64,000 nucleotides of DNA from assembly GCA_045590215.1 (NCBI GenBank), contig JAZNQO010000039.1, forward strand, positions 1-64,000, read 5' to 3'. This document shows, piece after piece, positions 16,248-24,361 of this stretch (its first letter is position 1; every line of letters starts with the position of its first letter). Both the position numbers and the translations under genes were made by a program. The notes under the pieces are model-generated. The model was not told where the DNA came from, made no database searches, and saw only the letters and a program-made list of their open reading frames with translations. The stretch comes from RUG563 sp045590215. GTDB lineage: Bacteria; Bacillota; Clostridia; Christensenellales; Aristaeellaceae.

Positions 16248-17003
16248 ATGAAATTATGCAAAAGAATCATGCTTTTTGCGACGCTGGCTCTTCTGTTGCT
16301 CTTGGCAGGCGCAATGCAGGCCTTGGCGGCCGAGGAATTGCCGGAGGGCAGCGTGTATGTGACGTTTGAGGATGGGATGCCCAAAGGCTGGGAATGTGCC
16401 AACGGATGGACCAACGGCGGTGTATTCAATGTGAACTGGCGCAGGAAGAATATCACCATTGAAGACGGCATCATGCGTGTGACCATTGACCGGGATGCTC
16501 ATTCCACCAATGGTATTCCCTATTCCAGCGGCGAATTCCGCAGTCGTTCTTTCTTTGGCTACGGGAAATATGAAGTGAGCATGAAGGCTATCAAAAATGA
16601 CGGGGTTGTTTCTTCGTTCTTTATGTATACCGGCCCTTCGGATAATAATCCGTGGGATGAAGTTGACGTGGAAATTCTGGGGAAAGACACCACCAAAGTG
16701 CAGTTCAATTATTTCACCAACGGTGTGGGTAATCATGAATATATGTATGATCTGGGGTTTGATGCTTCGGAAGGTTTCCACACCTATACGTTTGAATGGT
16801 ATCCGGATGAAATTGTCTGGTATGTGGACGGGGTGGAGGCGCACCGGGTGACGGAGAATATTCCAACGACCAAGGGCAAAATCATGGTGAATGCTTGGTG
16901 CGGCATCAATGCCGATCATTGGATCAACGCCTTTGATGCTTCCAATATTCCCCTGACGGCGGAATATGAATGGATTCGGTTCACACCGTTTGAAGAAAAT
17001 TGA
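16248..17003 (+). CDS. Secreted lichenase-like endo-beta-glucanase (GH16)
   Basis: A 251-residue extracellular glucanase that cuts mixed-linkage beta-1,3-1,4-glucan or related chains with retention. A signal peptide of about 27 residues ends near QALAA. The GH16 catalytic motif is DEVDVEILG with nucleophile Glu138, Asp140 and acid/base Glu142, preceded by the aromatic WRRKNITIEDG and GYGKYEV blocks. The length suits a single catalytic domain without a binding module. The start follows AGGAGTGAATTATT. Its 3' end runs straight into the A-rich arm of a terminator that is split by mobile cassette A. Products could be imported and handled by the cellobiose phosphorylase at 31656. Confidence 0.93.
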   Translation: MKLCKRIMLFATLALLLLLAGAMQALAAEELPEGSVYVTFEDGMPKGWECANGWTNGGVFNVNWRRKNITIEDGIMRVTIDRDAHSTNGIPYSSGEFRSRSFFGYGKYEVSMKAIKNDGVVSSFFMYTGPSDNNPWDEVDVEILGKDTTKVQFNYFTNGVGNHEYMYDLGFDASEGFHTYTFEWYPDEIVWYVDGVEAHRVTENIPTTKGKIMVNAWCGINADHWINAFDASNIPLTAEYEWIRFTPFEEN

Positions 17004-17028
17004 GCAAATGAAAAGGGCTCGGCGAAGT

Positions 17029-17206
17029 GGTGGGAGCGTTCTTAAGGAACAATTTATCCTGTAACAAACAAACGAGCATCCGGCGTTCGGATGCTCGTTT
17101 GCTTATGTAGGTGTACAAACGCAATGCACAGGTACAGTGCGTATAATTGCGCCCTCCTGAACGGGTGTAAATCTGTTTTCGTTTGCTCAACAAACTGGAA
17201 TTTGTA
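17029..17206 (-). repeat. Cassette left end (3' of cargo), copy A
   Basis: About 175 bp shared with the left ends at 21451, 27541 and 57499. Contents in order: outer core 17044-17059; hairpin AACGAGCATCCG / CGGATGCTCGTT (17071-17099), which on the cargo strand is followed by TTTGTTTGTT and acts as the cargo terminator; a second hairpin around CGCAATGCAC...GTGCGTATAATTGCG (17119-17151) with a one-sided GTATA bulge; GCCCTCCT; and the inner repeat ending a few bases from the cargo stop codon. Confidence 0.85.
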
Positions 17207-17212
17207 TGTTTG

Positions 17213-18061
17213 TTATGTGGTGCAATAATTCAGAAACACACTCTTTATATAAGACTGATATGTTGCGTCATCTCGGCTGATTCGGTAAAAGTATGAGTAT
17301 ATGAGAACCATATAATATTTCACATTATCCCAATTGCATTTACCAACGGACAGGTAACCCTCCACAAATAAAGAAATTTCTTTCTCTGTGTTCATAAATT
17401 TTTGACCTGGGCGAAGAATCAATGCCCAAGCAATATCAAATTCCTTGTTTCCCCATCCAGATAATTCAAAATCTAATATCGCAGATATATGTTTTTCCTG
17501 CCAAAGAATATTGGCATAGTGAAAATCTCCATGACAGAAACACTTATTAATTATCTGGGGTTGATTTGAAATTAAATAGTCATAAACAAATTCTATGTCG
17601 AGTTCTGAAAAATATTGTTTTTCTGGTATATGAAAAAATCTACGGTCTTTGACATCGGAAAATGTTCCCTCTTGTGCATGTAACTTAGCAAGCGTCTGCC
17701 CATATTCATAGAGATAGTCTAAAGAAGTATAGTTCGAATTATCTCCCACGATAATAGACAATCGCTCTCCTTGCTTTGCAACAGAAACACAAAAGTGTTT
17801 CTTTTCCTCATCGTAATCGATAATTAAAGGAGCAAGTTCGCAATTAATAGCATTTATGGTGTTAATTTCATTTTCTATATCTGCCCCTAACTGCCGTGCC
17901 ACTTTTACATAAGCTTCAATTTCTCTTTGTTCATATATACCTTTTACTTGAAAAACATCGTTGCCAGCATGAGGGTAACCGATTACCTCCAATAAAGAAA
18001 AGTTCTTATACGGCAAAGAATAAGGGTCTTCCGTATCTCTCCATTTTTCAGGATGCTTCAT
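17213..18061 (-). CDS. Aminoglycoside phosphotransferase-family kinase, cargo of cassette A
   Basis: A 282-residue APH/choline-kinase-fold protein. The catalytic loop CFCHGDFHYANILW carries the Brenner-type His-Gly-Asp...Asn, and AILDFELSGWGN supplies the metal-binding Asp. Family members phosphorylate aminoglycosides, choline, homoserine or other small hydroxyl compounds, and the substrate is not identifiable here. The gene is markedly AT-richer than the neighbours (many AAA, ATT, TAT codons), indicating transfer. It is expressed from the promoter in the cassette right end and lies opposite the host gene GH16. The start ATG follows GAGGTAATAAAT. Confidence 0.88.
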   Translation of the reverse strand: MKHPEKWRDTEDPYSLPYKNFSLLEVIGYPHAGNDVFQVKGIYEQREIEAYVKVARQLGADIENEINTINAINCELAPLIIDYDEEKKHFCVSVAKQGERLSIIVGDNSNYTSLDYLYEYGQTLAKLHAQEGTFSDVKDRRFFHIPEKQYFSELDIEFVYDYLISNQPQIINKCFCHGDFHYANILWQEKHISAILDFELSGWGNKEFDIAWALILRPGQKFMNTEKEISLFVEGYLSVGKCNWDNVKYYMVLIYSYFYRISRDDATYQSYIKSVFLNYCTT

Positions 18062-18071
18062 ATTTATTACC

Positions 18072-18210
18072 TCGTCAAATTCAAGTTTATGCGTTCATTC
18101 TATCACAGCAATACAAAAAACAGCAAGCCTTGGCGGGCTTGCTGTTTCGGTATTTCATTGGTGTAGAGCGAAGGATAATTCTTTCCTTTCCATCACTCTC
18201 ACTATGCTGA
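18072..18210 (-). repeat. Cassette right end (5' of cargo) with promoter, copy A
   Basis: Shared with 22231, 28171 and 58593. On the cargo strand it holds a -35 TTGCTG (18126-18121), 18-bp spacer and -10 TAGAAT (18102-18097) inside the conserved TGTGATAGAATG. The -35 sits in the stem of hairpin AACAGCAAGCC / GGCTTGCTGTT (18119-18146). Further out are the outer core (18173-18188) and the arm of the host terminator. Confidence 0.85.
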
Positions 18211-18229
18211 GCCCTTTTTGTTTGGTGTT

Positions 18230-19378
18230 TTATGCTTCCAAGGCGGCGAAGAAAATCTTCCGACCGGCCTTGCGGATATCGACGGCCAGCTGGTGCATGC
18301 GGCTGACGGAGAGGGGCGTGGTGATGAGGCGATAAACGCCATCCTTCAATTCCACTTCTTCCGTTGGGAAGAGCTGATAATCTTCCGCTTCCATGCGCAC
18401 ATAATAGCGGTTGACGCCGTTTTCGTTATTGGCTTCGCCTTCTTTGCAATCGGCTGGCAGGAAATGCTGGCAGCCGTTCCGAATCAGGATCAGATCACGC
18501 AGCACGTTGGAGGCGGTGGGATCGCCGCCGGCACCTTGACCGATCATTACCAGTGAGCCGTTATAGCGGCAAACGCTCTTGGCCAAATTATTGTTATCCA
18601 AGACGGAACATTCCGGGGCGTTCTTGGGGAACAGCACGGGCTCCACACAGGCGTAGATGCTGCCGTCTTCGTTCTTGCCGCCCTTGGCAATCAGGCGGCA
18701 AACCAGCCCTTTGGGGGCGAAATGCTGCACATCTTCGGCGGTGAGGTTTTCAATGCCTTCCCGGTTCAGCCCTTGCGTGGGCAGCACGCCATAGGAAACG
18801 GCGCAAGCCAGCATAATCTTGCGCAGGGCGTCCTGGCCGGAAACATCTGCCGTGGGGTCAGCCTCGGCGTAGCCCAGCTCCTGTGCTGCTTTCAGGGCGG
18901 CTTCGTAGGTGCAGCCCTTGCGCTGCATAGCGTCCAGCATGTAATTGGTGGTGCCGTTGAGGATACCACTGACGGCTTGCACTTCGTCCAGCTGGCGAGA
19001 CTGGCTCAAGGCGTGAAGGATGGGCATACTGCCGCCGCAGGCAGCCCCAAAGAGGAAGGAAACACCTTTTTCACGGGCTAACTGATTTAATTTTGGGCCG
19101 TAGATGGCAACCATGGCCTTGCTGGAAGAAACCACATGCTTTCCGGCCAAAATGGCTTTCTTGGCATATTCATAGGCGCATTCGGCGTCCGTGATGCACT
19201 CCACCACGGCATCCGTTTCGGCGTCGTTCAAAATATCGTTATAATCCGTCGTCTGATAGGGGGCAGTGTAAAACTCCGGCAGCACCAGCACCAGACCGGG
19301 GGTGATGCCCTCCGCCTGCTGAAGCAATTTATACACGCTCTTGCCAACTGTGCCGAAGCCTACCAATGCAACTTTCAT
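18230..19378 (-). CDS. hom: Homoserine dehydrogenase
   Basis: A 382-residue NAD(P)-dependent enzyme that reduces aspartate semialdehyde to homoserine in the threonine/methionine branch. The Rossmann loop GFGTVGKSVYKLL is at the start. The catalytic block ILNGTTNYMLDAM and the KAAQELGYAEADPTADVSGQDA segment, with the substrate-binding Asp/Lys, are unmistakable. It is shorter than the usual 430 residues: part of the N-terminal Rossmann region after residue 30 is compressed, and the C-terminal ACT domain is short or degenerate. A separate ACT protein is encoded divergently, next to thrC. The start follows GGAGGGACAGAC. Confidence 0.94.
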   Translation of the reverse strand: MKVALVGFGTVGKSVYKLLQQAEGITPGLVLVLPEFYTAPYQTTDYNDILNDAETDAVVECITDAECAYEYAKKAILAGKHVVSSSKAMVAIYGPKLNQLAREKGVSFLFGAACGGSMPILHALSQSRQLDEVQAVSGILNGTTNYMLDAMQRKGCTYEAALKAAQELGYAEADPTADVSGQDALRKIMLACAVSYGVLPTQGLNREGIENLTAEDVQHFAPKGLVCRLIAKGGKNEDGSIYACVEPVLFPKNAPECSVLDNNNLAKSVCRYNGSLVMIGQGAGGDPTASNVLRDLILIRNGCQHFLPADCKEGEANNENGVNRYYVRMEAEDYQLFPTEEVELKDGVYRLITTPLSVSRMHQLAVDIRKAGRKIFFAALEA

Positions 19379-19424
19379 GTCTGTCCCTCCGGGAAAATGT
19401 TTTCTTTTTGTCCGTTTCTGAAAA

Positions 19425-19457
19425 ACACTTGTTTTTCCGACAAAAACAGTGTATCAT
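19425..19457 (+). promoter_or_regulatory. pheB-thrC promoter with a 28-bp dyad in the hom/pheB intergenic region
   Basis: TTGTTT (19429-19434) and TATCAT (19452-19457) with a 17-bp spacer. The segment 19425-19452 is an almost perfect dyad, ACAC-TTGTTTTT against AAAAACA-GTGT with a CCGAC centre, covering the space between the boxes. As hom is transcribed divergently from here, one regulator could control both sides. The regulator is unknown. Confidence 0.6.
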
Positions 19458-19511
19458 AGGGGCAACCCTTTTGCAAGGGCAGAAAGCGGAAAAAACAAAG
19501 GAGAAACAGCC

Positions 19512-19949
19512 ATGCTGGACGATTATCTGATTATCCATAAAAGCATCCTGCCGGATTATTACGATAAAGTGTTGACGGCCAAGCGGCTGTTGGAGGCAGG
19601 CGTAGTAAAGGAAGTGAGCCAGGCGGCGAAGATGGCCGGCATTTCCAGAAGCACTTATTACAAATATAAGGACTTCATTTTAGAACCCAATCGGGAGTCT
19701 GCTGGGCGCAAGGCCATTTTCAGCATAACGCTCAGCCATGAGCCGGGGGTGCTCAGCGCCCTGCTTTCCTGTATTTCGGCCTTGCATTGCAGCGTGCTCA
19801 CCATCACCCAAAACCTGCCCATCCACGGAAAAGCCGGGGTGACCATCGCCTTGGACGTGAGCCAATTGAACGGGGACATTCAAAACCTATTGGACAGCAT
19901 GAAAAGCGTATCGGGGGCGGAAAACCCGCGCCTGATCGCCATTGAATAA
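19512..19949 (+). CDS. pheB: ACT domain-containing regulatory protein (PheB/UPF0735 family)
   Basis: A 145-residue protein with an N-terminal helix-turn-helix-like region (QAAKMAGISRSTYYKYKDFI, about residues 40-60) and a C-terminal ACT domain (FSITLSHEPGVLSALLSCIS onward) of the amino-acid-binding type. Members sit beside hom and thrC or pheA in Firmicutes and are thought to sense aromatic or aspartate-family amino acids. The start at 19512 is preceded by AAAGGAGAAACAGCC. thrC starts 16 bp after the stop. It may compensate for the short C-terminus of the neighbouring homoserine dehydrogenase. The symbol follows family usage and does not imply a role in phenylalanine synthesis. Confidence 0.85.
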   Translation: MLDDYLIIHKSILPDYYDKVLTAKRLLEAGVVKEVSQAAKMAGISRSTYYKYKDFILEPNRESAGRKAIFSITLSHEPGVLSALLSCISALHCSVLTITQNLPIHGKAGVTIALDVSQLNGDIQNLLDSMKSVSGAENPRLIAIE

Positions 19950-19965
19950 ACGGAGGAAACAGATT

Positions 19966-21423
19966 ATGCAGTATCAAAGCACCAGAAGCAACCTATCCGG
20001 TTCCGACACCTATGCCGTTTTGCAGGGGCTGGCCCCGGACGGCGGATTATTTATTGATAAAAATTTGGGGGAGAAGCCTTTTGATGTGCAGGCGTGCCTG
20101 AAAAAAGACAGCCTCGGTATGGCGGAAATGATTCTTTCCTATCTGATGCCCGGCTTTGAAAACATGAAAGAGCTGGTGGAAAAAGCCTACATTGGCAAAT
20201 TTGAAACGGAAGATCTGACGCCCCTTGTGCCCGTTGGAGAGGATTATGTATTGGAGCTGTTCCGGGGACCCACCTCTGCCTTTAAGGATGTGGCTCTGTC
20301 CATGCTGCCCCAGCTGATGACTGCCGCCCGGAAACAGGAAAACATGCAAGGCAAAACGGTGATTCTCACCGCCACTTCCGGCGATACGGGCAAGGCTGCC
20401 CTCAACGGCTTTCAGGATGTGGAGGGCACCAGTATCATCGTGTTCTACCCGGCAGAAGGCGTTTCTCCCATGCAGCAGCGGCAGATGGCCACGCAAGAGG
20501 GAAATAACGTGGTGGTATGCTCCGTGGAAGGAAATTTTGACGATTGTCAGCGTGGCGTGAAGGAGGCCTTTGCCACCCTGTCCGGCCAGCTGGAGGGCAG
20601 CGGCGTTCAGCTTTCATCCGCCAATTCCATCAATATTGGCCGTCTGGCACCGCAGGTGACTTATTATTTCATCGCCTATGCAAAGCTGGTGGCAATGGGG
20701 CGCATTGCCTTTGGCGAGCAGGTGGATTACATCGTGCCTACTGGCAATTTCGGCGATATTCTGGCCGGTTACTATGCGAAGATGATGGGCTTGCCCGTGG
20801 GCAGGCTGGTTTGCGCCTCCAATGCCAATAATGTGCTGACGGATTTCCTGAAGACGGGGCTGTATGACCGCCGCCGGGAATTCTATAAGACTGCTTCTCC
20901 TTCCATGGATATTCTGGTTTCCTCCAACTTGGAGCGGTTGCTCTATTACGCCAGCGGCGACCAGAACAAGGTGAAAGCATGGATGGAGCAGCTGAACAAA
21001 GAGGGCTTCTATCAGGTGGATGAAGCGACGCTGAAAAACATTCAGGAAAGTTTCGAGGCCGGATGCTGCAATGAAGCAGAAACCATGGCTGCCATCGGCA
21101 AGGTCTGGCAGGAGGAGAAGTATTTGCTGGATCCCCACACCGCTGTGGCGTGGCATGTGATGGCCGAGGGGAAGGCGCAGGCAGAGGGCAGGCCGCAGGT
21201 GGTGCTTTCCACGGCATCTCCCTATAAGTTCCCCGGCCCGGTGCTGAACGCCCTGAACATTGCGGGCGGCGAGGATGAATTTGCCGACGCCGAAAAGCTG
21301 AACGAAGTGACGGGCGTGCCGGTGCCCAAAAATTTGGCCAGTTTGCGGCAAAAGCCCATCCTGCACAAGGACCGCATCGCACGGGATCAGATCATCCCCT
21401 ATGTGTTGGAAAAACTGAAATAA
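19966..21423 (+). CDS. thrC: Threonine synthase
   Basis: A 485-residue PLP enzyme that converts O-phosphohomoserine to threonine, the last step of the pathway begun by hom. The PLP lysine lies in FRGPTSAFKDVALSML, and the phosphate and PLP-binding segments TATSGDTGKAAL and VPTGNFGDILAGYY are intact. It belongs to the longer class with an N-terminal YQSTRSN start. The ATG at 19966 is preceded by GGAGGAAACAGATT. An in-frame ATG at 19942 would overlap the ACT gene. The 3' end is followed by the A-rich arm of a terminator that is interrupted by cassette B. Confidence 0.96.
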   Translation: MQYQSTRSNLSGSDTYAVLQGLAPDGGLFIDKNLGEKPFDVQACLKKDSLGMAEMILSYLMPGFENMKELVEKAYIGKFETEDLTPLVPVGEDYVLELFRGPTSAFKDVALSMLPQLMTAARKQENMQGKTVILTATSGDTGKAALNGFQDVEGTSIIVFYPAEGVSPMQQRQMATQEGNNVVVCSVEGNFDDCQRGVKEAFATLSGQLEGSGVQLSSANSINIGRLAPQVTYYFIAYAKLVAMGRIAFGEQVDYIVPTGNFGDILAGYYAKMMGLPVGRLVCASNANNVLTDFLKTGLYDRRREFYKTASPSMDILVSSNLERLLYYASGDQNKVKAWMEQLNKEGFYQVDEATLKNIQESFEAGCCNEAETMAAIGKVWQEEKYLLDPHTAVAWHVMAEGKAQAEGRPQVVLSTASPYKFPGPVLNALNIAGGEDEFADAEKLNEVTGVPVPKNLASLRQKPILHKDRIARDQIIPYVLEKLK

Positions 21424-21450
21424 GTCAAATCAAAAACAGCCGTTGCAATG

Positions 21451-21613
21451 GCTGGAGGATTATTAAGAAACAATTTGTCCAGTAATGAGGAAGACGAGCA
21501 TCCGGCGGATGCTCGTCTTGTTTATGCAGGAGTACAAACGCAATGCACCGGAATGGTGCGAATAATTGCGTCTTCCTGTGGATCTATGGCTGCTCGACAA
21601 ATTGGAATTTGAC
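21451..21613 (-). repeat. Cassette left end (3' of cargo), copy B
   Basis: Same order of blocks as copy A. The cargo terminator hairpin is GACGAGCATCCG / CGGATGCTCGTC with a 2-nt loop or shorter pairing (21493-21517). The bulged hairpin block CAAACGCAATGCACC...GGTGCGAATAATTGCG (21535-21570) is nearly identical to the other copies. The inner repeat CGACAAATTGGAATTTG ends 13 bp from the cargo stop codon. Confidence 0.85.
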
Positions 21614-21624
21614 AATGAACTCAT

Positions 21625-22191
21625 TTAGTCTATCTTTGCGTAATCTTCTCTCAACATACCGTAAATATTATAGTCACAATAGACCGAAACCATTTTGCCT
21701 TGTCGGATTGTCCCCTCTTTTATGAAACCACACCGCTCAAGGACCTTATTTGAAGCAATATTCCTGACATCAGCACGCCCATTCAGCCGCTCTATTTCTG
21801 TATTTTCAAATATGAACCGTACCACTTCCTTTAGTGCTTCTGTAGTAATTCCCATATTCCAATATTCAGGATGAATACGATACGCAACATCACCCATCCT
21901 AAAATTCTGTATATTAAATACTGCAATCATTCCAATAACAGTATTTGTTTCTTTCAAGACAATCCCCCAGTCAAAATCTAGTGAAGGCTTCCTTTTCACC
22001 CAAGGACGGGGGTCAATGAACATCAATTCTGGATTTTTTTCACCCTTGCTAGCTTTTCGTCCCCAATAGGTATAAATTTCATCTCTCCCCAACCATTCCT
22101 TTAAATCTGGTACATCTGCTTCGTTAAGCGTTCTAATAATAAGCCTATCAGTTTCAAGGACAGGTTTATCTATCTCATAATCTTTTAACAT
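21625..22191 (-). CDS. RimJ/RimL-type GNAT acetyltransferase, cargo of cassette B
   Basis: A 188-residue GNAT protein of the ribosomal-protein/antibiotic acetyltransferase group. The opening PVLETDRLIIRTLNEADVPD and the acetyl-CoA motif YRIHPEYWNMGITTEALKEV, then NIASNKVLERCGFIKEG, are characteristic. Possible substrates include protein N-termini, aminoglycosides and other amines. Codon use is AT-rich like the other cassette cargos and unlike thrC. Expressed from the cassette right-end promoter (-10 TAAAAT at 22256-22251). The ATG follows GGAGGAATC. Confidence 0.88.
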   Translation of the reverse strand: MLKDYEIDKPVLETDRLIIRTLNEADVPDLKEWLGRDEIYTYWGRKASKGEKNPELMFIDPRPWVKRKPSLDFDWGIVLKETNTVIGMIAVFNIQNFRMGDVAYRIHPEYWNMGITTEALKEVVRFIFENTEIERLNGRADVRNIASNKVLERCGFIKEGTIRQGKMVSVYCDYNIYGMLREDYAKID

Positions 22192-22230
22192 GATTCCTCC
22201 ATCATATCATCGTATTCTGTCTCTTCGACC

Positions 22231-22390
22231 TATTCCAGTTTATCGCTTTCATTTTATCAAAGCAGTACAAGAAATAGCAGGCCTTGGAGGGCTTACTGAA
22301 TCAATTTGTTTCTGATTGTTCACTACAAATTGGCTATAATCGTGGTGTATTATGCAGGACATAACATTCCTTGACACCATGCTTGCTGTG
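22231..22390 (-). repeat. Cassette right end (5' of cargo) with promoter, copy B (diverged)
   Basis: The inner part (22231-22293) matches the other right ends, including the inner repeat CTATTCCAGTTTATCG, a TTTGATAAAATG -10 region and the AGCAGGCCTTGGAGGGCTTACT hairpin with decayed pairing. The outer part is recognisable mainly by the core at 22357-22372. Confidence 0.7.
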
Positions 22391-22423
22391 CAGCGGCTGT
22401 TTTTCAATCGCCGAGCCAATGGC

Positions 22424-24205
22424 TCAGTCCTTTTTAATGTTTTCTTCTTTCAGATGGCTGTACACCGTGCCGGGCTGCACCCCGTCCTTATGGAAGGACA
22501 TCAGCTCGCTCACCGTTACCAATTGATACCCTTCGGCAATCAATTCAGGGATGGCTTTTTCCATGGCGGCGGCAGTGGTTTCGTAAACGTCATGACACAG
22601 CACAATCACGCCGTTTTCTACGTTTTTCATCACTTTGCTGTAGGTTTTGCTGGTGCTGCGGGTGGCCCAGTCCAGCGTATCCAGTTCCCAATGGGCGATA
22701 ATCATATCCATTTCGGCGCAGATGTTTCGCACCCGTTTATTGGTATTGCCATAGGGGGGACGCAGTACCTTCACCTGATAGCCGCCCGTCACTTCCGCCA
22801 CCACGTTATTGGTGTCTTCCAGTTGCTGGCGGATTTTGCTTTCGGAGGCCTTTTCCAGATCGGGATGATTCCATGTATGGGAGGCAATTTCGTTGCCCTG
22901 GGCCACGGCCAGCTTCACAATTTCCGCATAGGGGCGCACATTGACGCCCTGTACGCAGAAGGTGGCACGGGCATCATACTGCGCCAGCACTTTCAGGATG
23001 CGGATGGTGTGCTCCGAAGGGCCGTCGTCAAAGGTGAGGGCGATCATGGGCTTATTGGGGTCGATGGTGCGCACCTTGCTTTTGATGATGGAGCTTTCCA
23101 CGTTCATGATTTCCGCCACTTGGGTATAGGGCAGGGTGAGCAGGATATCGCCGTAGATATGGGGCATATAGGTGCCGGCCGGGAGATAAATTTCATAGCC
23201 TTCCTGGTTCATGATGCCATAGGAAAGGGCATGATCGTCAGGCTCAATCAGGTATCCGTCCGTGGGGTCATCCAGGATATTTTCCATCCGGCTGTCCAGA
23301 CAGAAAAGCAGCCGGGTGGTCTGGGGGAAAAGCTCCTGCGCAGAAAGCACCTTTTGATTTTGCGTGTCCAGGTTCAGGGGCAGGAACACCTGCAAGGCGG
23401 TGTCCCCTGCGGTATAGCGGCCTGCCAGCAAGATGGACTGATAGCGGTCGTCGATTTTTACAGCCCGGTAATTGACGGTATACTGCCCTTCTTCGCCGGG
23501 ATGGTTTTTGGTAAAGTCTTCTTCAAATAGTTTCAGGGTATCATTCAGCCAAGCGTCAATTGTTTCATCCGCTTCTGAAATTCTGGTGATGGGGTAATGG
23601 AAAGTGTAGGGGAAGCCGCCTTCACGCTGGCGCATGCGAGGGCTGCCCACATCCTTGGGGGCATTTTCCAAGGAAGCAAAGTTAAAGGCGTAATGGGTGT
23701 CTTCGCTGGTGAGCAGGGTTTCAAATGCACCGGAAAGGGGGGTGAGACGGCTGCTTTCCACCCAGCCGAACACATGGCCGATGCGGATGCGGCTGAAAGC
23801 CCCTTCCGTTTGGATGCGCTCGGCCTTCACGCCGCTCATCATCTGCAAAAGGATTTTGCTTTCCGTGTCGGCCTTTTCCCGAAGGGTCAGGATGGTGCCG
23901 TCATTTTTTGTTTCCACCCAGTCAAGGTGGGTGTAATTGGCGGTGATATTGAGATACTGGGTCATCATATAGCCGATTTTGTTACCGGACTGCACTTTGC
24001 ACCATTCGCCGTCGTTTTCCAGGATGGTCACAGTGCTGCCTACCTTAAAAGAGCCGAGGGACTTACTGTCCGAGGAATTGGATTCACGCATATTCAGCTT
24101 GCCGCCCCGGACAGTGCCGGTATAGGTAATATCTTCCGCAGAGGAATAAGCGCATGCGGAAAAGACCATCAGGCAAATCAGCAGCGCAAACATCAGCTTT
24201 TTCAT
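22424..24205 (-). CDS. Secreted polysaccharide deacetylase with SH3 repeats
   Basis: A 593-residue exported protein with a signal peptide ending around FSACAYSSA (a possible lipoprotein Cys at position 18). Two bacterial SH3 domains follow (about 28-85, LNMRESNSSDSKSLGSF, and 95-155, LTLREKADTESKILLQM). Next come a DUF3298-like region (about 200-365) and a C-terminal NodB deacetylase domain (about 385-580) with TFDDGPSEHT (motif 1, catalytic Asp) and SHTWNHPDL (metal His). It probably removes acetyl groups from peptidoglycan or another glycan, with SH3 domains anchoring it to the wall. The C-terminal tail is short. It lies downstream of a clean SigA promoter on the minus strand. Confidence 0.9.
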   Translation of the reverse strand: MKKLMFALLICLMVFSACAYSSAEDITYTGTVRGGKLNMRESNSSDSKSLGSFKVGSTVTILENDGEWCKVQSGNKIGYMMTQYLNITANYTHLDWVETKNDGTILTLREKADTESKILLQMMSGVKAERIQTEGAFSRIRIGHVFGWVESSRLTPLSGAFETLLTSEDTHYAFNFASLENAPKDVGSPRMRQREGGFPYTFHYPITRISEADETIDAWLNDTLKLFEEDFTKNHPGEEGQYTVNYRAVKIDDRYQSILLAGRYTAGDTALQVFLPLNLDTQNQKVLSAQELFPQTTRLLFCLDSRMENILDDPTDGYLIEPDDHALSYGIMNQEGYEIYLPAGTYMPHIYGDILLTLPYTQVAEIMNVESSIIKSKVRTIDPNKPMIALTFDDGPSEHTIRILKVLAQYDARATFCVQGVNVRPYAEIVKLAVAQGNEIASHTWNHPDLEKASESKIRQQLEDTNNVVAEVTGGYQVKVLRPPYGNTNKRVRNICAEMDMIIAHWELDTLDWATRSTSKTYSKVMKNVENGVIVLCHDVYETTAAAMEKAIPELIAEGYQLVTVSELMSFHKDGVQPGTVYSHLKEENIKKD

Positions 24206-24245
24206 GGGTGTATCCTCTTTCTTTATGGTATTTGGGTACTTTTAT

Positions 24246-24274
24246 AGTATATCGGAAAAACGGCTTTCTTTCAA
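24246..24274 (-). promoter_or_regulatory. Promoter of the deacetylase gene
   Basis: On the minus strand TTGAAA (24274-24269) and TATACT (24251-24246) with a 17-bp spacer, 41 bp before the start codon. Confidence 0.75.
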
Positions 24275-24361
24275 GCCAAAATTCCGCATATTTCGCAGGG
24301 TGCAGGGGCAGGCATGAAGCCCTTCTTTGCGGCATATTCTGTGCCGAAAGGGGAGGGAAAA

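Larger units (their letters stand above)
17011..18220 (-). mobile_element. Single-gene cassette A, inserted in the terminator of the GH16 gene
   Basis: Host arms AAAAGGGCTC (17011-17020) and GAGCCCTTTT (18209-18218) are perfectly complementary and would form a classic terminator for the GH16 gene if the roughly 1.2 kb between them were removed. Inside lie inverted outer cores AAGGAACAATTTATCC (17044-17059) and GGATAATTCTTTCCTT (18173-18188), then hairpins, inner inverted repeats (17187-17204 and 18076-18093), and one cargo gene on the minus strand. No target duplication is evident. Three more units with the same ends are at 21432, 27534 and 57482. Confidence 0.75.
21432..22404 (-). mobile_element. 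Single-gene cassette B, inserted in the terminator of thrC
   Basis: Host arms AAAAACAGCCGTTGC (21432-21446) and GCAGCGGCTGTTTTT (22390-22404) pair over 15 positions with one G-T, which gives a strong thrC terminator once the intervening 0.94 kb is ignored. Outer cores AAGAAACAATTTGTCC (21465-21480) and GGACATAACATTCCTT (22357-22372) match the other copies. Inner repeats flank a minus-strand acetyltransferase gene. The right end between 22293 and 22357 has diverged from copies A, C and D, so this is probably the oldest copy. Confidence 0.75.

Noticed and set aside
16981..17193. Short minus-strand frames within the cassette left ends (also near 27267-27593 and 57365-57694) that share a peptide like LVCLLQDKLFLKN.
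   Set aside because: The shared peptide is simply translation of the repeated DNA. Frames start inside the terminator hairpin and lack ribosome-binding sites.
22413..22425. GAGCC-AAT-GGCTC hairpin at the end of the deacetylase gene as its terminator.
   Set aside because: It overlaps the stop codon and lacks a T run on the minus strand.
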